Of a DNA stretch of 44,397 nucleotides, positions 24,883 through 33,391 are shown one piece after another. This DNA is from Deltaproteobacteria bacterium. GTDB taxonomy: Bacteria > Myxococcota_A > Bradymonadia > REDH01. A program made the translations under genes and the position numbers. Position 1 is the first letter of the stretch. Each line of letters begins with the position of its first letter. The notes beneath the pieces were generated by a model. The model saw nothing but the letters and a program-made list of their open reading frames with translations. It ran no database searches and was not told where the DNA came from. Where the stretch lies: contig REDH01000136.1 in the NCBI GenBank assembly GCA_007693585.1, forward strand, positions 1 to 44,397. The letters are read 5' to 3'.

Positions 24883-26247
24883 TCACGCGCAGGCGCCGAG
24901 GACCTCGTGGGTGGCGCGCTCGGCCGCCTCGAGGGCGCCTTCGATGTAGCCGGGGAAGACGGTCGCGGTCTCGGTGCCCGCCCAGTGGATGCGTCCGCAC
25001 GGTTGCCGAAGCGCGTCGCCGCAGGCGAGCCACCCGCCGGGTCCGAACTGGGCGACGTAGCACCCGCGGCTGAAGGGCTCTGCGGGCCAGTTGCGCTCGA
25101 CGAAGGCGATGGGGTGGCCGGCCCGCTCGCCGAACCAGCGGGCGAGGGAGCGGAGCACGGCGTCGCGGCGATCGGGCGCCGGAGCGCGGGTCCAGCGGCG
25201 GGCGGCGTCGCCGTTGACGAAGGCGACGAGGGCGCCATGATCGCTGCCGGGGACGGTTTCGTCGAAGGCGAGCTGCACGGTGCAGTCGTCGCTGACGACC
25301 TCGCCGGAGAGGCCGTCGTCGCGCCAGAAGGGGCGGTCGTACAGGGCGATGCACTTGATCACGCTGCCCATGGTCATGCGCTGGTGGACGGCGATGCGCC
25401 GGGAGGGCAGCGCCGGCGCGAAGGCGATGTCGGCGGCCTGGGGGGGGGCGAGGGAGCAGATGAGCCGTCGCGCAGAGAAGGAGCGGCCGTCGGCGAGACG
25501 TGCCGCAACGCCTTCGGCGTCCTGGTCGATGGCGACGACGGCGGCGTCGGTGACGACGGCGTCGTGGAGGCTGTCGGCGAGGGGCTGGAGGAGGGAGATG
25601 GCGCCGCGGGTCATGCGGATGTCCTGCGCGCCGTCGCGGATGGTGGCGAGCTTCATGAACGAGACGTTGCCATGGGCGTACCAGAGGAGCTGGAGCATGG
25701 AGATGTCGCGAGGCTCGCATGCGTGGATCGCCCGGACGGCCGCGCGCAGGCACTCCCGGGCGTCGTCGGTGAGCGTGGCGTTCCGGATCCAGTCCTCGGC
25801 GGAGCGGGTGTCGAGGGCGTGGGCGTCGTGGGCCAGCCAGGGGGAGTCGACGGGGATGCGTCGGGCGAGGCGTTCGAGTCGGGAGATGGCCTGCTGGAGG
25901 TCGAGCAGGCTCCAGATCGGGAGCTGCGGGATGTCCCCCTGGTGTCGGGAGATGCGCCCGCCGATCTCGAGGAGCTTCGTCCCGTCGCAGGGCTGGGGAA
26001 AGGTGGGGATGCGGAATCTGCGGACGAGCCCGATGGCGCGCACGTGGTCTCGGGACAGCCACTGTCCGCCGACGTCGAGGGCGGTGCCGTCGTCGGCCGA
26101 CACGGTCTCGATGCGTCCGCCGATTCGGCTTCGGGCTTCGAGGACGCGCACGGTGCGTCCTGCGCGTCGGAGGATGTCGGCGGCGTGGAGTCCGGAGGCG
26201 CCGGCGCCCAGGATCAGGACGTCGGTGGTCTGGGGGGTGGAGGACAT
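24883..26247 (-). CDS. Monoamine-oxidase-like flavin amine oxidase
   Basis: A 454-residue FAD amine oxidase. The N-terminus has the dinucleotide-binding motif LGAGASGLHAADIL followed by LEARSRIGGRI. The C-terminal half closely follows animal monoamine oxidases as I recall them: GSVIKC with the catalytic-site Lys, PFWR, RGCY with Cys396 at the site of the covalent 8-alpha-cysteinyl FAD link, ALRQP, HWAGTETAT, and GYIEGA with Tyr434. Tyr397 and Tyr434 correspond to the aromatic cage. No C-terminal membrane anchor and no signal peptide are present, so it is probably a soluble cytoplasmic enzyme oxidising primary or secondary amines to aldehydes with H2O2. It starts 16 bases after the SLC13 gene's stop, so it is probably co-transcribed. 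Confidence 0.9.
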   Translation of the reverse strand: MSSTPQTTDVLILGAGASGLHAADILRRAGRTVRVLEARSRIGGRIETVSADDGTALDVGGQWLSRDHVRAIGLVRRFRIPTFPQPCDGTKLLEIGGRISRHQGDIPQLPIWSLLDLQQAISRLERLARRIPVDSPWLAHDAHALDTRSAEDWIRNATLTDDARECLRAAVRAIHACEPRDISMLQLLWYAHGNVSFMKLATIRDGAQDIRMTRGAISLLQPLADSLHDAVVTDAAVVAIDQDAEGVAARLADGRSFSARRLICSLAPPQAADIAFAPALPSRRIAVHQRMTMGSVIKCIALYDRPFWRDDGLSGEVVSDDCTVQLAFDETVPGSDHGALVAFVNGDAARRWTRAPAPDRRDAVLRSLARWFGERAGHPIAFVERNWPAEPFSRGCYVAQFGPGGWLACGDALRQPCGRIHWAGTETATVFPGYIEGALEAAERATHEVLGACA

Positions 26248-26263
26248 GGCCTGTGGTCCGCGA

Positions 26264-28111
26264 TCAGAAGGGGAGTAGGAGGGGCACGGTGAGGATGGTG
26301 GCGATGAGAAGCAGCCCCTGCAGCGGCAGGCCGATGCGGAGGAAGTCGTTGAACCGGTAGGCGCCGGGCCCGAGCACGAGGGTGTTGACGGGGGAGGCGA
26401 TGGGGGTGGCGAAGGCGGTGGAGGCGGCGATCGCGACGGTCATCAGGAGGGGATAGGGGGAGATGCCGATGCTCTCGGCCATGCCGATGGCGATGGGGGC
26501 GACGAGGACCGCGGTGGCGGTGTTGCTGATCACCTGGCTGAAGATGGAGGTGAGGAGGAAGAGGCCGATGAGGACGGCCAGGGGCCCGAGCGTGCCGATG
26601 GTGTCGGTGAAGCCGTCGATGATCAGCGCCATGCCGCCGGACTTGTCGAGGGCGGTGGCCATGGGGAGGATGGCGGCGATGAGGACGATGCTGATCCAGT
26701 TGACGGAGCGGTAGATCTGGCCGACCTGCACGCAGCCGCTGAGGACCATGAGGAGCGCGGCGAGCAGGATGGTGGTGACGGCGGGGAGCCAGCCTGCGGT
26801 GAGCACGACGAGCATGGCGCAGAGCAGCGCGATGGCGAGGGGTGCGCGTGCGGTGGGGCGCAGGGCCTGTTCGAGTTCGCGGGGGGCTGCGGCGACGACG
26901 AGGTCGTTTCGTTCCTCGCGCAGGGCCTCGATCGCTTTCCAGGGGCCTTCGACGAGCAGGGTATCGCCAAAGCGCAGCCGGACGTCGGGGAGGGGGCCTT
27001 CGATGGGGGAGCCGAGCCGTCGGACGGCGGCGACGTTGACGCGGAAGCGGTCCCGGAAGCGGGCGGAGCGGAGGGTTCGGCCGAGGAGGTTGGAGCGCGG
27101 GGGCAGGATGACCTCGACGAGTCCGACGTTCCGGGGGAGGCGGTCGCGCTCGGTGTCCTCCTCGAGGAGCGTGAGTCCGTGGGTGTCGACGAGCTGCTCG
27201 ATGGCTCGATCGTCTCCGTCCAGCCAGAGGGTATCCCCCGAGGCGAAGACGCTGTCGGGGCGTGTGGAGTCGGGTCGGTCACCGCTGGAGCGGGTGGGGC
27301 GGCGAGGGGTGTCGGTTTCCGCGCGCTGGATGTCGAGCACGGAGACATCGAAGCGGGTGCGGAGGTCGGCGTGGTCGAGGCGCCTGCCGACGAGGTCGCT
27401 GGTTTCGGGGACACGCGCTCGTCGCACTCGGTCTTGCAGTTGCCAGGCGTCCTCGATCTCCCGGACGCTCATGGCATCGTCTTCGGGGGCGACTGGTGCG
27501 TGGGACGGGAGGAGTCGCATGCCCACGGTCAGCATGAAGATCATGCCGACGACGAGCATGACGAGTCCGAACGGTGTGAAGGCGAAGAAGCTGAAGGGGG
27601 TTTCGCCGTGCGCCTCGAGCGCGTTGGCGACGATCAGGTTGGGCGGGGTTCCGATCAGGGTGAGCATGCCCCCGAGGAGCGAGGCGATGGAGAGCGGGAG
27701 AAGCAGCTTGGAGGGGGAGATGCGCAGGCGTGCGGCGATGCCGACCACGACGGGGAGCATGACGGCGACGGTGCCGGTGGAGCTCATGAAGGCGGAGAGC
27801 ACGGCGACGAGCAGCATGATGACGGCGAGAATGACCCGCGGGTTGTCGCCGCCGAGGCGCAGCGGGAGCTGGCCGATGGAGGAGGCGACACCGGTACGGA
27901 AGAGTCCTTCGCCGACGACGAAGAGCGCGGCGATCATGAGGACGACGGGGTCGCTGAAGCCGGCGAGGGCCTCCGGCACGGTGAGGACGCCGGTGACCAT
28001 GAGGGTGAGGAGGGCCATCAGGGCCACGAGGTCCATCCGGATGCGATCGATCACGAAGAGCGCGATCGCGCCGCCGAGGACGCCGAAGACGAGAATCTGG
28101 TCGCCGCTCAC
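26264..28111 (-). CDS. SLC13-family permease with two RCK_C (TrkA-C) domains
   Basis: A 615-residue SLC13/DASS-type transporter. The first membrane half (about 1-190) contains the re-entrant signature MSSTGTVAVMLPVV and SLLGGMLTLIGTPPNLIVANAL. A cytoplasmic middle (about 200-410) carries two TrkA-C/RCK_C domains. The second half (about 420-615) has SQVISNTATAVLVAPIAIGMA and ATPIASPVNTLVLGPGAY. This layout is shared with algal and bacterial sodium/sulfate transporters of the SAC1/SLT type as well as carboxylate transporters, so sulfate or a dicarboxylate is likely. The GTG start at 28111 has a GGGAGGA site. It is flanked by methionine aminopeptidase and amine oxidase genes. Confidence 0.9.
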   Translation of the reverse strand: MSGDQILVFGVLGGAIALFVIDRIRMDLVALMALLTLMVTGVLTVPEALAGFSDPVVLMIAALFVVGEGLFRTGVASSIGQLPLRLGGDNPRVILAVIMLLVAVLSAFMSSTGTVAVMLPVVVGIAARLRISPSKLLLPLSIASLLGGMLTLIGTPPNLIVANALEAHGETPFSFFAFTPFGLVMLVVGMIFMLTVGMRLLPSHAPVAPEDDAMSVREIEDAWQLQDRVRRARVPETSDLVGRRLDHADLRTRFDVSVLDIQRAETDTPRRPTRSSGDRPDSTRPDSVFASGDTLWLDGDDRAIEQLVDTHGLTLLEEDTERDRLPRNVGLVEVILPPRSNLLGRTLRSARFRDRFRVNVAAVRRLGSPIEGPLPDVRLRFGDTLLVEGPWKAIEALREERNDLVVAAAPRELEQALRPTARAPLAIALLCAMLVVLTAGWLPAVTTILLAALLMVLSGCVQVGQIYRSVNWISIVLIAAILPMATALDKSGGMALIIDGFTDTIGTLGPLAVLIGLFLLTSIFSQVISNTATAVLVAPIAIGMAESIGISPYPLLMTVAIAASTAFATPIASPVNTLVLGPGAYRFNDFLRIGLPLQGLLLIATILTVPLLLPF

Positions 28112-28143
28112 GCGGTCTTCCTCCCGGGTGTGGTGAAGCGCTT

Positions 28144-28158
28144 CGGAGGGGTTCTCCG
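28144..28158. terminator. Hairpin between map and the SLC13 gene
   Basis: CGGAG/CTCCG stem with a 5-base loop, lying between the map stop and the ribosome site of the SLC13 gene. Outer CGCT/AGCG bases can extend it with a bulge. It may reduce read-through between the two genes. Confidence 0.3.
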
Positions 28159-28165
28159 CGAGCGT

Positions 28166-29002
28166 TCAGCAGAGGGGTGGGGAACAGGGCAGGGCGTAGC
28201 GACCGGGCACTTCCCACGTTCCGCTGTCGTTCTGGACGGTCAGCAGCTCGACACCGTCGCGGGTGACGGCGATGGTGTGTTCGAACTGGGCCGAGAGCTG
28301 GCCGTCGGCGGTGACGGCGGTCCAGCCGTCGTCGAGGACGTGGCACTCCCAGGTGCCGGCGTTGATCATGGGTTCGATGGTGAAGGTCATTCCGGGCAGG
28401 AGGCGCGGACCGCGTCCGGCTCGGCCGACGTGGGACACCTGGGGTTCCTCGTGGAACTTTCGGCCGATGCCGTGTCCGACGAAGTCGCGGACGACGGCGT
28501 ATCCCAGGGGTTCGGCGTGGGCCTGGATGGCGGCGCCGATGTCTCCGAGGTGTCCCCCGGGCCGCACGGCCTCGATGGCCTTGCGCAGCGACTCGACGGT
28601 GGCGCGGAGCAGCCGGGCGGCGGATTCGTCGACCTCGCCGACGGCGACTGTGGCGGCGTTGTCGCCGTGGAAGCCGTCGACGATCAGGGTGACGTCGACC
28701 CCGATGATGTCACCTTCGGCGAGGCGGTGGTCTCGCGAGGGGATGCCATGGCAGATGACCTCGTTGACGGAGGTGCAGATGCTCTTCGGGAACCCGCGGT
28801 ATCCGAGGGGCGCGGCCTTGACGCCGTGGTCGCGGCAGAACTGGACCTGGAGGTCGTCGAGGTCCTGGGTGGTGACTCCGGGTCGTACCTCGCGGAGAAT
28901 CTCTTCGAGGCAGCGGGAGGCGAGGCGGCCTGCGCGGCGCATGCCGTCGAGTTCGCGGGCGCTCTTGATCTGGATGGCGTTGGAACGCTTGGCGAAGATC
29001 AT
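28166..29002 (-). CDS. map: Type I methionine aminopeptidase
   Basis: A 278-residue type I methionyl aminopeptidase, which removes N-terminal methionine from nascent proteins. All active-site residues are present and offset by exactly six from the Escherichia coli enzyme: His85, Asp103, Asp114, His177, Glu210 and Glu241. I chose the ATG at 29002, since the open frame beyond is Arg/Pro-rich and overlaps the ligase gene region. The ribosome site is weak. It stands between an ATP-grasp ligase and a permease in a same-strand run. It may be a second, non-housekeeping copy, because housekeeping map usually lies near secY or rpsB. Confidence 0.95.
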   Translation of the reverse strand: MIFAKRSNAIQIKSARELDGMRRAGRLASRCLEEILREVRPGVTTQDLDDLQVQFCRDHGVKAAPLGYRGFPKSICTSVNEVICHGIPSRDHRLAEGDIIGVDVTLIVDGFHGDNAATVAVGEVDESAARLLRATVESLRKAIEAVRPGGHLGDIGAAIQAHAEPLGYAVVRDFVGHGIGRKFHEEPQVSHVGRAGRGPRLLPGMTFTIEPMINAGTWECHVLDDGWTAVTADGQLSAQFEHTIAVTRDGVELLTVQNDSGTWEVPGRYALPCSPPLC

Positions 29003-29130
29003 GTCACGGTGGGGAAGCGGAGAGGGGAGTGCGCGAGACCCGTCGTCCCGCGGCGTGGGTATAGCGGTCGGGCGCCGCGGTGTCACGGGGCAGTCCGGGG
29101 GAATGGGGGAGCGGCGGTGTGCCGGCCCCG

Positions 29131-30576
29131 TCAGCGCAGGTGGCGCTCGATCAGTGCGGGCAGGAGGGACTCGATGGCGTCGTCGGCGTCGTCTCCGACG
29201 GCGATGACGTCGAGCTTGCCCTTTGGGCGCAGGGGGCCGGTGTTGTAGAAGATGAACCGGCCGGTGCCGCGGGTGGGGTCGAGCACTTCGTCTCCGACGG
29301 CGTCGAGGACCTCGGCGAAGGATCGTCCGTGGAGGGCGGGGTGGGAGAAGCCCTGGGAGCGGTAGTTCGGGCGGGGACCCGGTACCAGGCGGTCCACGAG
29401 CCGCATGGGGGTACTGGTTCCGCCCCAGCGGCCGTTGCATTCGGTGAAGTGGGCGCGCCAGTCGCCGTCCGGGTCGCCGACGACGATGAAGTCGAAGGAG
29501 CAGCGGCCCACGTAGCCGAGCTCCTGGAAGACGGCGGCGACGGCGAGCGAGGTTTCGGCGAGGGCGTCCTGAACGGGCGCGGGCAATCGGCTCGGTCTGC
29601 TGCCGACGAAGACCCGCTCCTCGCCGGTGAGGATCTGGTCATAGACGCCGTCGAGTCGGGGGGGCAGTCCGGACTCGGCCGGCGGGATCCAGAGCTGGGT
29701 GCTGGGGGAGAGGTCGGTGTCCTCCCACACGACGACGAGGACTTCCTCGGAGCCGCACCACTCGGTGCGTTCGAGGAAGCGTTCCACCATGGTCCGCCGC
29801 TCCGACGGGGAGAGGGTCGTCAGGTGGCTGGAGGTGTGGACCTCGTTGCCCATGGCGGAGGCGCAGCGCGTCCTCTTGAGCCCGACGCGCGGGGCCTGTC
29901 CGGCGAGCTGTCCGAGGAGGTCGGCGAGGTCGGATGCGGTGCGTGCGCGTTCGGTGCGCACGTTCCAGTGTTCGCCTGCGGCGGCTTCGACGGCGCGGAC
30001 GAGGAGGTCCTTGTCGTTGGCCAGCCAGGTGATGGGGGGTGGGGGGGCGAGAACGCGGACCTCGGCGCCGTCGCTGGCGTCGGAGATGGTCTTCGCCAGG
30101 TGCCAGACGTCCTCGATGCCCATGTAGGGGTGGATGGTGAGGCGTCCGTGTTCGCGGGCGGCGGTGGCGAGCTGGTCGAGCGCGTCGCCGGTGGCGCAGG
30201 CGCGCGCCACGGCCATGGGGTCATCGGGGTTTCGGACGGGGATGAGGGTGGGTGCGCCGAGTCCGATGCGGCGGCAGTACGCTTCGTAGCCGGGGGTGGC
30301 GGGGGTGCCTGCGGCGAAGAAGTCGCCGTCCCCGGCGCGGACGCGGGCCCGGTGCTGGTATTCCTCGACGGCCGGGATGCCGCTGAGGAAGGGGATCCCG
30401 GTGACGTCCTCGAGGTGGAGTTGCGGTCCGTCGGTCTCGGCGTCGAGGCGATGGCGTGCGAATGGGGCGGCGCGGTCGCGGAAGCCGTGGTCACTATCGA
30501 GCAGGTCTGCGACGCGTCGGGCGCGGTCGCGTGCGGAAGGAGAGAGGGTGTGTCTGGGGGCGTGCTGGGGTGCCAT
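29131..30576 (-). CDS. ATP-grasp carboxylate-amine ligase
   Basis: A 481-residue protein. The C-terminal two-thirds has ATP-grasp features: GLKRTRCASAMGNEV (nucleotide-binding Lys region), EEVLVVVWED, CSFDFIVVG, and HFTECNGRWGG, where Glu/Asn would bind Mg. The N-terminal portion contains a PreATP-grasp-like section (IHPYMGIEDVWHLAK, VRVLAPPPPITWLANDKDLL). Enzymes of this kind join a carboxylate to an amine with ATP, often in peptide-like metabolites. ATG at 30576 is 29 bases after the GCS2-type ligase gene, so the two are very likely one operon and one pathway. The substrate cannot be read; homology to peptide ligases such as PGM1 is suspected but not shown. Confidence 0.75.
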   Translation of the reverse strand: MAPQHAPRHTLSPSARDRARRVADLLDSDHGFRDRAAPFARHRLDAETDGPQLHLEDVTGIPFLSGIPAVEEYQHRARVRAGDGDFFAAGTPATPGYEAYCRRIGLGAPTLIPVRNPDDPMAVARACATGDALDQLATAAREHGRLTIHPYMGIEDVWHLAKTISDASDGAEVRVLAPPPPITWLANDKDLLVRAVEAAAGEHWNVRTERARTASDLADLLGQLAGQAPRVGLKRTRCASAMGNEVHTSSHLTTLSPSERRTMVERFLERTEWCGSEEVLVVVWEDTDLSPSTQLWIPPAESGLPPRLDGVYDQILTGEERVFVGSRPSRLPAPVQDALAETSLAVAAVFQELGYVGRCSFDFIVVGDPDGDWRAHFTECNGRWGGTSTPMRLVDRLVPGPRPNYRSQGFSHPALHGRSFAEVLDAVGDEVLDPTRGTGRFIFYNTGPLRPKGKLDVIAVGDDADDAIESLLPALIERHLR

Positions 30577-30605
30577 GGGCTCGGGGGGGACGGAGCGTGG
30601 TGGGG

Positions 30606-31775
30606 TCAGGACGAGGCTTCGGTGCCGGGGGCAGCGTCCGGGTGTCGTCCACCGTTGAGTGCCTCGAGGCGGGGTACGCCGACCATGGTCTCCTCGATGA
30701 GCCAGTCGACGACGGCCTCGAGGTTGCCGCCGGATTCCTCGAAGATGCGGAGCTGGTGATCGGCGGAGGTTCCTTCGGCGACGATCCGGCGGATGTGGTC
30801 CATCTCGGCCCGGGTGCCGAGCTCGTCGACCACGTCGTCGACGAGCTCGAGGAGCTCCTCGACGAGATCGGCGAAGGGGACCTCGCTCTGTCGGCCGAAG
30901 TCGATGAGGTGGCCTTCGAGCCCGTATCGGAGGGCGCGCCACTTGTTCTCCCGGAGCAGCGCGGACCGGTGGTCGTTCCAGGCCATGTTTCCGCGATGAA
31001 CCCGGGCGAGCCGGGCGACGAGGGCCTGCAGGAGCGCGGCGATGGCGATGACGTCATCGGCGCGGGTGGGGAGGTCGCACACACGGAACTCGAGGGTGGA
31101 GAAGCTCGGGTGTGGGCGCAGGTCCCACCAGATTCGCTTGCCGCTGTCGATGCAGCCGGTCTTCACCAGGAGGGCCACGAAGGTCTCGAACTCGCGGTAG
31201 CTGGAGAATCGTTCGGGGATGCCGGTGCGGGGGAGGCGCTCGAAGATCAGGGAGCGCATGGATTTCAGGCCGCTGCGTCGGCCTTCGAAGAAGGGGGACG
31301 AGGTGGAGAGCGCCAGCACATGGGGGAGGAAGTACCGGGCGCTGTTGAAGATGGCGATGGCCTCGTCGCGGTCCGGGATGCCGACGTGCACGTGGAGGCC
31401 GAAGATCAGGTTGGCGCGGGCGACATCCTGAAGGTCATTGACGAGCCGGTCGTAGGTGGGACCGATCGAGAGGTCCTGGTCCTGCCAGCGGGCGATGGGG
31501 TGTGTGGCCGCGGCGGCGATGCGCAGTCCGACGCGCTCGGCGATGCGTGCGGCTCGGCGCCGATTGGCGAGAACCTCCTGGCGCGCCTGCTGGATGTCGG
31601 CGCAGATGCCGGTGGCCACCTCGACCACCGACTTGTGGAGCTCCACCTGAAGCGTCACCTCGTCATCGTCGTTCCGCTCGCCCATCAGGTCGTCGATGCC
31701 GCTCCGCAGCTCACGCGTGACGGGGTCGATGATCTGGTACTCTTCCTCGATCCCGAGCGTGAACTCCGTGGCCAT
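30606..31775 (-). CDS. YbdK-type carboxylate-amine ligase (GCS2 family)
   Basis: A 389-residue member of glutamate-cysteine ligase family 2. Characteristic parts are GIEEEYQIID at the N-terminus, ELHKSVVEVATGICADI, LIFGLHVHVGI, WWDLRPHPSFSTLEFRVCDLPT, and the C-terminal NKWRALRYGLEGHLIDF. The ATG at 31775 with AGGAGCG upstream is preferred over starts further upstream. The family includes YbdK, which has weak glutamate-cysteine ligase activity, and EgtA; this sequence looks YbdK-like. It probably forms a gamma-glutamyl or similar amide with an amine or thiol substrate. It is followed directly by an ATP-grasp ligase. Confidence 0.9.
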   Translation of the reverse strand: MATEFTLGIEEEYQIIDPVTRELRSGIDDLMGERNDDDEVTLQVELHKSVVEVATGICADIQQARQEVLANRRRAARIAERVGLRIAAAATHPIARWQDQDLSIGPTYDRLVNDLQDVARANLIFGLHVHVGIPDRDEAIAIFNSARYFLPHVLALSTSSPFFEGRRSGLKSMRSLIFERLPRTGIPERFSSYREFETFVALLVKTGCIDSGKRIWWDLRPHPSFSTLEFRVCDLPTRADDVIAIAALLQALVARLARVHRGNMAWNDHRSALLRENKWRALRYGLEGHLIDFGRQSEVPFADLVEELLELVDDVVDELGTRAEMDHIRRIVAEGTSADHQLRIFEESGGNLEAVVDWLIEETMVGVPRLEALNGGRHPDAAPGTEASS

Positions 31776-31935
31776 GGGGCGCTCCTGGCTGGGGGGGGCC
31801 TCGGCGGTGCAGGCGTCCGATGGGTCGGCCGGTTGCCTGCTGTTGACGCCCATCTTATCCGCGACAGGGCGTTTCGGCCAGCACGCAGTGGCCGGCCCTC
31901 CCCCTTTGGCCTCCCGGCCACCGGAGCTTCACCCC

Positions 31936-32583
31936 ATGGCCTCATCCTGCCCGTTCGATCCTGTGGGCCGGTGGACCTGTGTGCAGGTCACGGTGGCGAT
32001 CTCCCACGTGCCGGTGCTCGGGACGCTGGAGACGGTCACCCGGGCCGTGTCTGACCTGGCCATTTCCGTTGACGGCGCGGAGGGATACGCGGTCGAATGG
32101 CGGGTGCGGTCGCTGGATGTGAACAGCGGAACGCGGCTGGCGCGCACCGAGATCCCGGACGCTCTCGTGCGCCACATGAACGTGGTCCGGCGAAGGCTGA
32201 TTTGGCCGGTGGAGGGCGACGCGTCGCGGGTGCTGCTCCCGCGTGCGACCGACGTGACCGGTGCTCGTCTCGCGAATCCGCTGACGGATCGTCTGCCGAG
32301 CGATCCGGATGATCCTCGGGTGTTCGACCAGGATCGGGACGGCAAGCCCGGGGTCACGGTCCGGGTCCGGGGGCTTGCGCGGGGAGAGATCCACGTGGTC
32401 CAGCGCGCGTGGTCGGTCCTGACCGGTACGGTGGACGGCCGGGATCGGGTCGTGGGGACGGTGGCGTGGGACGTGGAGCAGTCGGTGCTCTCCGCCACGA
32501 ATCCCGTGCTGCGCAATCCGCCTGAGAACCGGCCGCACCCCGACCCGGCCCGCAGCATGTTCACCATGGAGCGGGTGGGGTAG
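31936..32583 (+). CDS. Unrecognised protein of a probable myxobacterial family
   Basis: A 215-residue protein that I cannot place in a named family. It starts at an ATG with GGAG upstream. The first half is beta-rich (RWTCVQVTVAISHVPVLG). The middle has PDDPRVFDQDRDGKPGVTV, an Asp-rich Ca-binding-like loop. The end contains NPVLRNPPENRPHPDPARSMF. No signal peptide is seen, although similar architecture is usually exported, so the true start may be wrong or the gene N-terminally truncated. It is the only plus-strand gene in a minus-strand block and lies divergent from the GCS2 ligase gene. Confidence 0.7.
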   Translation: MASSCPFDPVGRWTCVQVTVAISHVPVLGTLETVTRAVSDLAISVDGAEGYAVEWRVRSLDVNSGTRLARTEIPDALVRHMNVVRRRLIWPVEGDASRVLLPRATDVTGARLANPLTDRLPSDPDDPRVFDQDRDGKPGVTVRVRGLARGEIHVVQRAWSVLTGTVDGRDRVVGTVAWDVEQSVLSATNPVLRNPPENRPHPDPARSMFTMERVG

Positions 32584-32620
32584 GGGGGGCGACGATGTCC
32601 GAGCGGTGGGGCGGGCCGTA

Positions 32621-33391
32621 TCAGATCGCGGCAGGCAACGAATCGCCGCGGTGGCGGATGCTGCGCAGGGATGGAACACGGCTGACGGGGCGTCGGGCGA
32701 GGCGTCGCGTGGGCCAGTCGATGACCGCAGCGAACCCGAGGGTCTCCGGGTCGTCGTCGAAGTCCCGGATCACGCCGCGCACGCCGAAACCCTGCCGAAG
32801 CTGGAAGCTGAGGGTAGGGTCGCCCAGGTTGCCCTGCACGACGGCGCGCGCGTAGGCATCGGGATCGAGTCCCGGAGCGACGCGGTGGTAGCCGCGGAGT
32901 CGGGCCGTGGCGCGGATTCCGTTGACCCCGAGCCGTCGCGCGAGCGCCCTGCGGGCGGCGTACAGTGCCTTGCCCACGCCGCGGCCTCGACAGAAGGGGT
33001 CGACCATGACCTCGGCGGCGTAGAGCATGTCGCCGTCCGGGTCGTGGTTTCGGAAGAAGCCGCGGCCGGTGAGGTCCATCCACGATGTGTCGAGGGGATA
33101 GTCACGGTCCCGCAGTCGCAGGGACGCGGCCATTCCGATCACGCGGTCGTCGCCGTCCACGGCCACGAGCTGGCCCTCGGGGAAAACCTCGAGGTGCGAG
33201 CGAAGCTCCTGTTCGCGCCACGGGACGTCGTGCGGGTAGGTCTTTCGGGTCAGGTGGAAGATGTCCGCGAAGTCGCCGGGGCGGGTTTCGCGGACGGTGG
33301 CTAGGCTCGGGCTGCCGTCCCCGCTGGGTGATCCGGTCTCGCCGGAGGAGGGGGAAGCAGCCGGGCTGGTACTGGAGGGGTCCGATTTCAC
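32621..33391 (-). CDS. GNAT N-acetyltransferase partner of the nitrilase-type amidase
   Basis: A 256-residue GNAT acetyltransferase. After a Ser/Pro-rich N-terminal ~30 residues, the domain starts at VRETRPGDFADIFHL. The acetyl-CoA-binding motif is EVMVDPFCRGRGVGKALYAARR. The GTG start overlaps the TGA of the carbon-nitrogen hydrolase (GTGA), implying translational coupling. In many bacteria these two activities are fused in one polypeptide (for example YhcX-type proteins); here they are separate genes, hydrolase first. The acetylated substrate is unknown; cooperation with the amidase in modifying one metabolite is likely. Confidence 0.88.
   Translation of the reverse strand: MKSDPSSTSPAASPSSGETGSPSGDGSPSLATVRETRPGDFADIFHLTRKTYPHDVPWREQELRSHLEVFPEGQLVAVDGDDRVIGMAASLRLRDRDYPLDTSWMDLTGRGFFRNHDPDGDMLYAAEVMVDPFCRGRGVGKALYAARRALARRLGVNGIRATARLRGYHRVAPGLDPDAYARAVVQGNLGDPTLSFQLRQGFGVRGVIRDFDDDPETLGFAAVIDWPTRRLARRPVSRVPSLRSIRHRGDSLPAAI

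Noticed and set aside
30606-31775. Assignment of the GCS2 ligase as EgtA of an ergothioneine pathway with the distant egtD
   Set aside because: The gene is 24 kb away, looks YbdK-like, and no EgtB/C/E is nearby; the link is too weak to assert.
31852-31857. Possible -10 element (TAAGAT, minus strand) for the GCS2 ligase gene
   Set aside because: Only a very weak -35 (TGGCCG) is found at the right distance; not enough to call a promoter.
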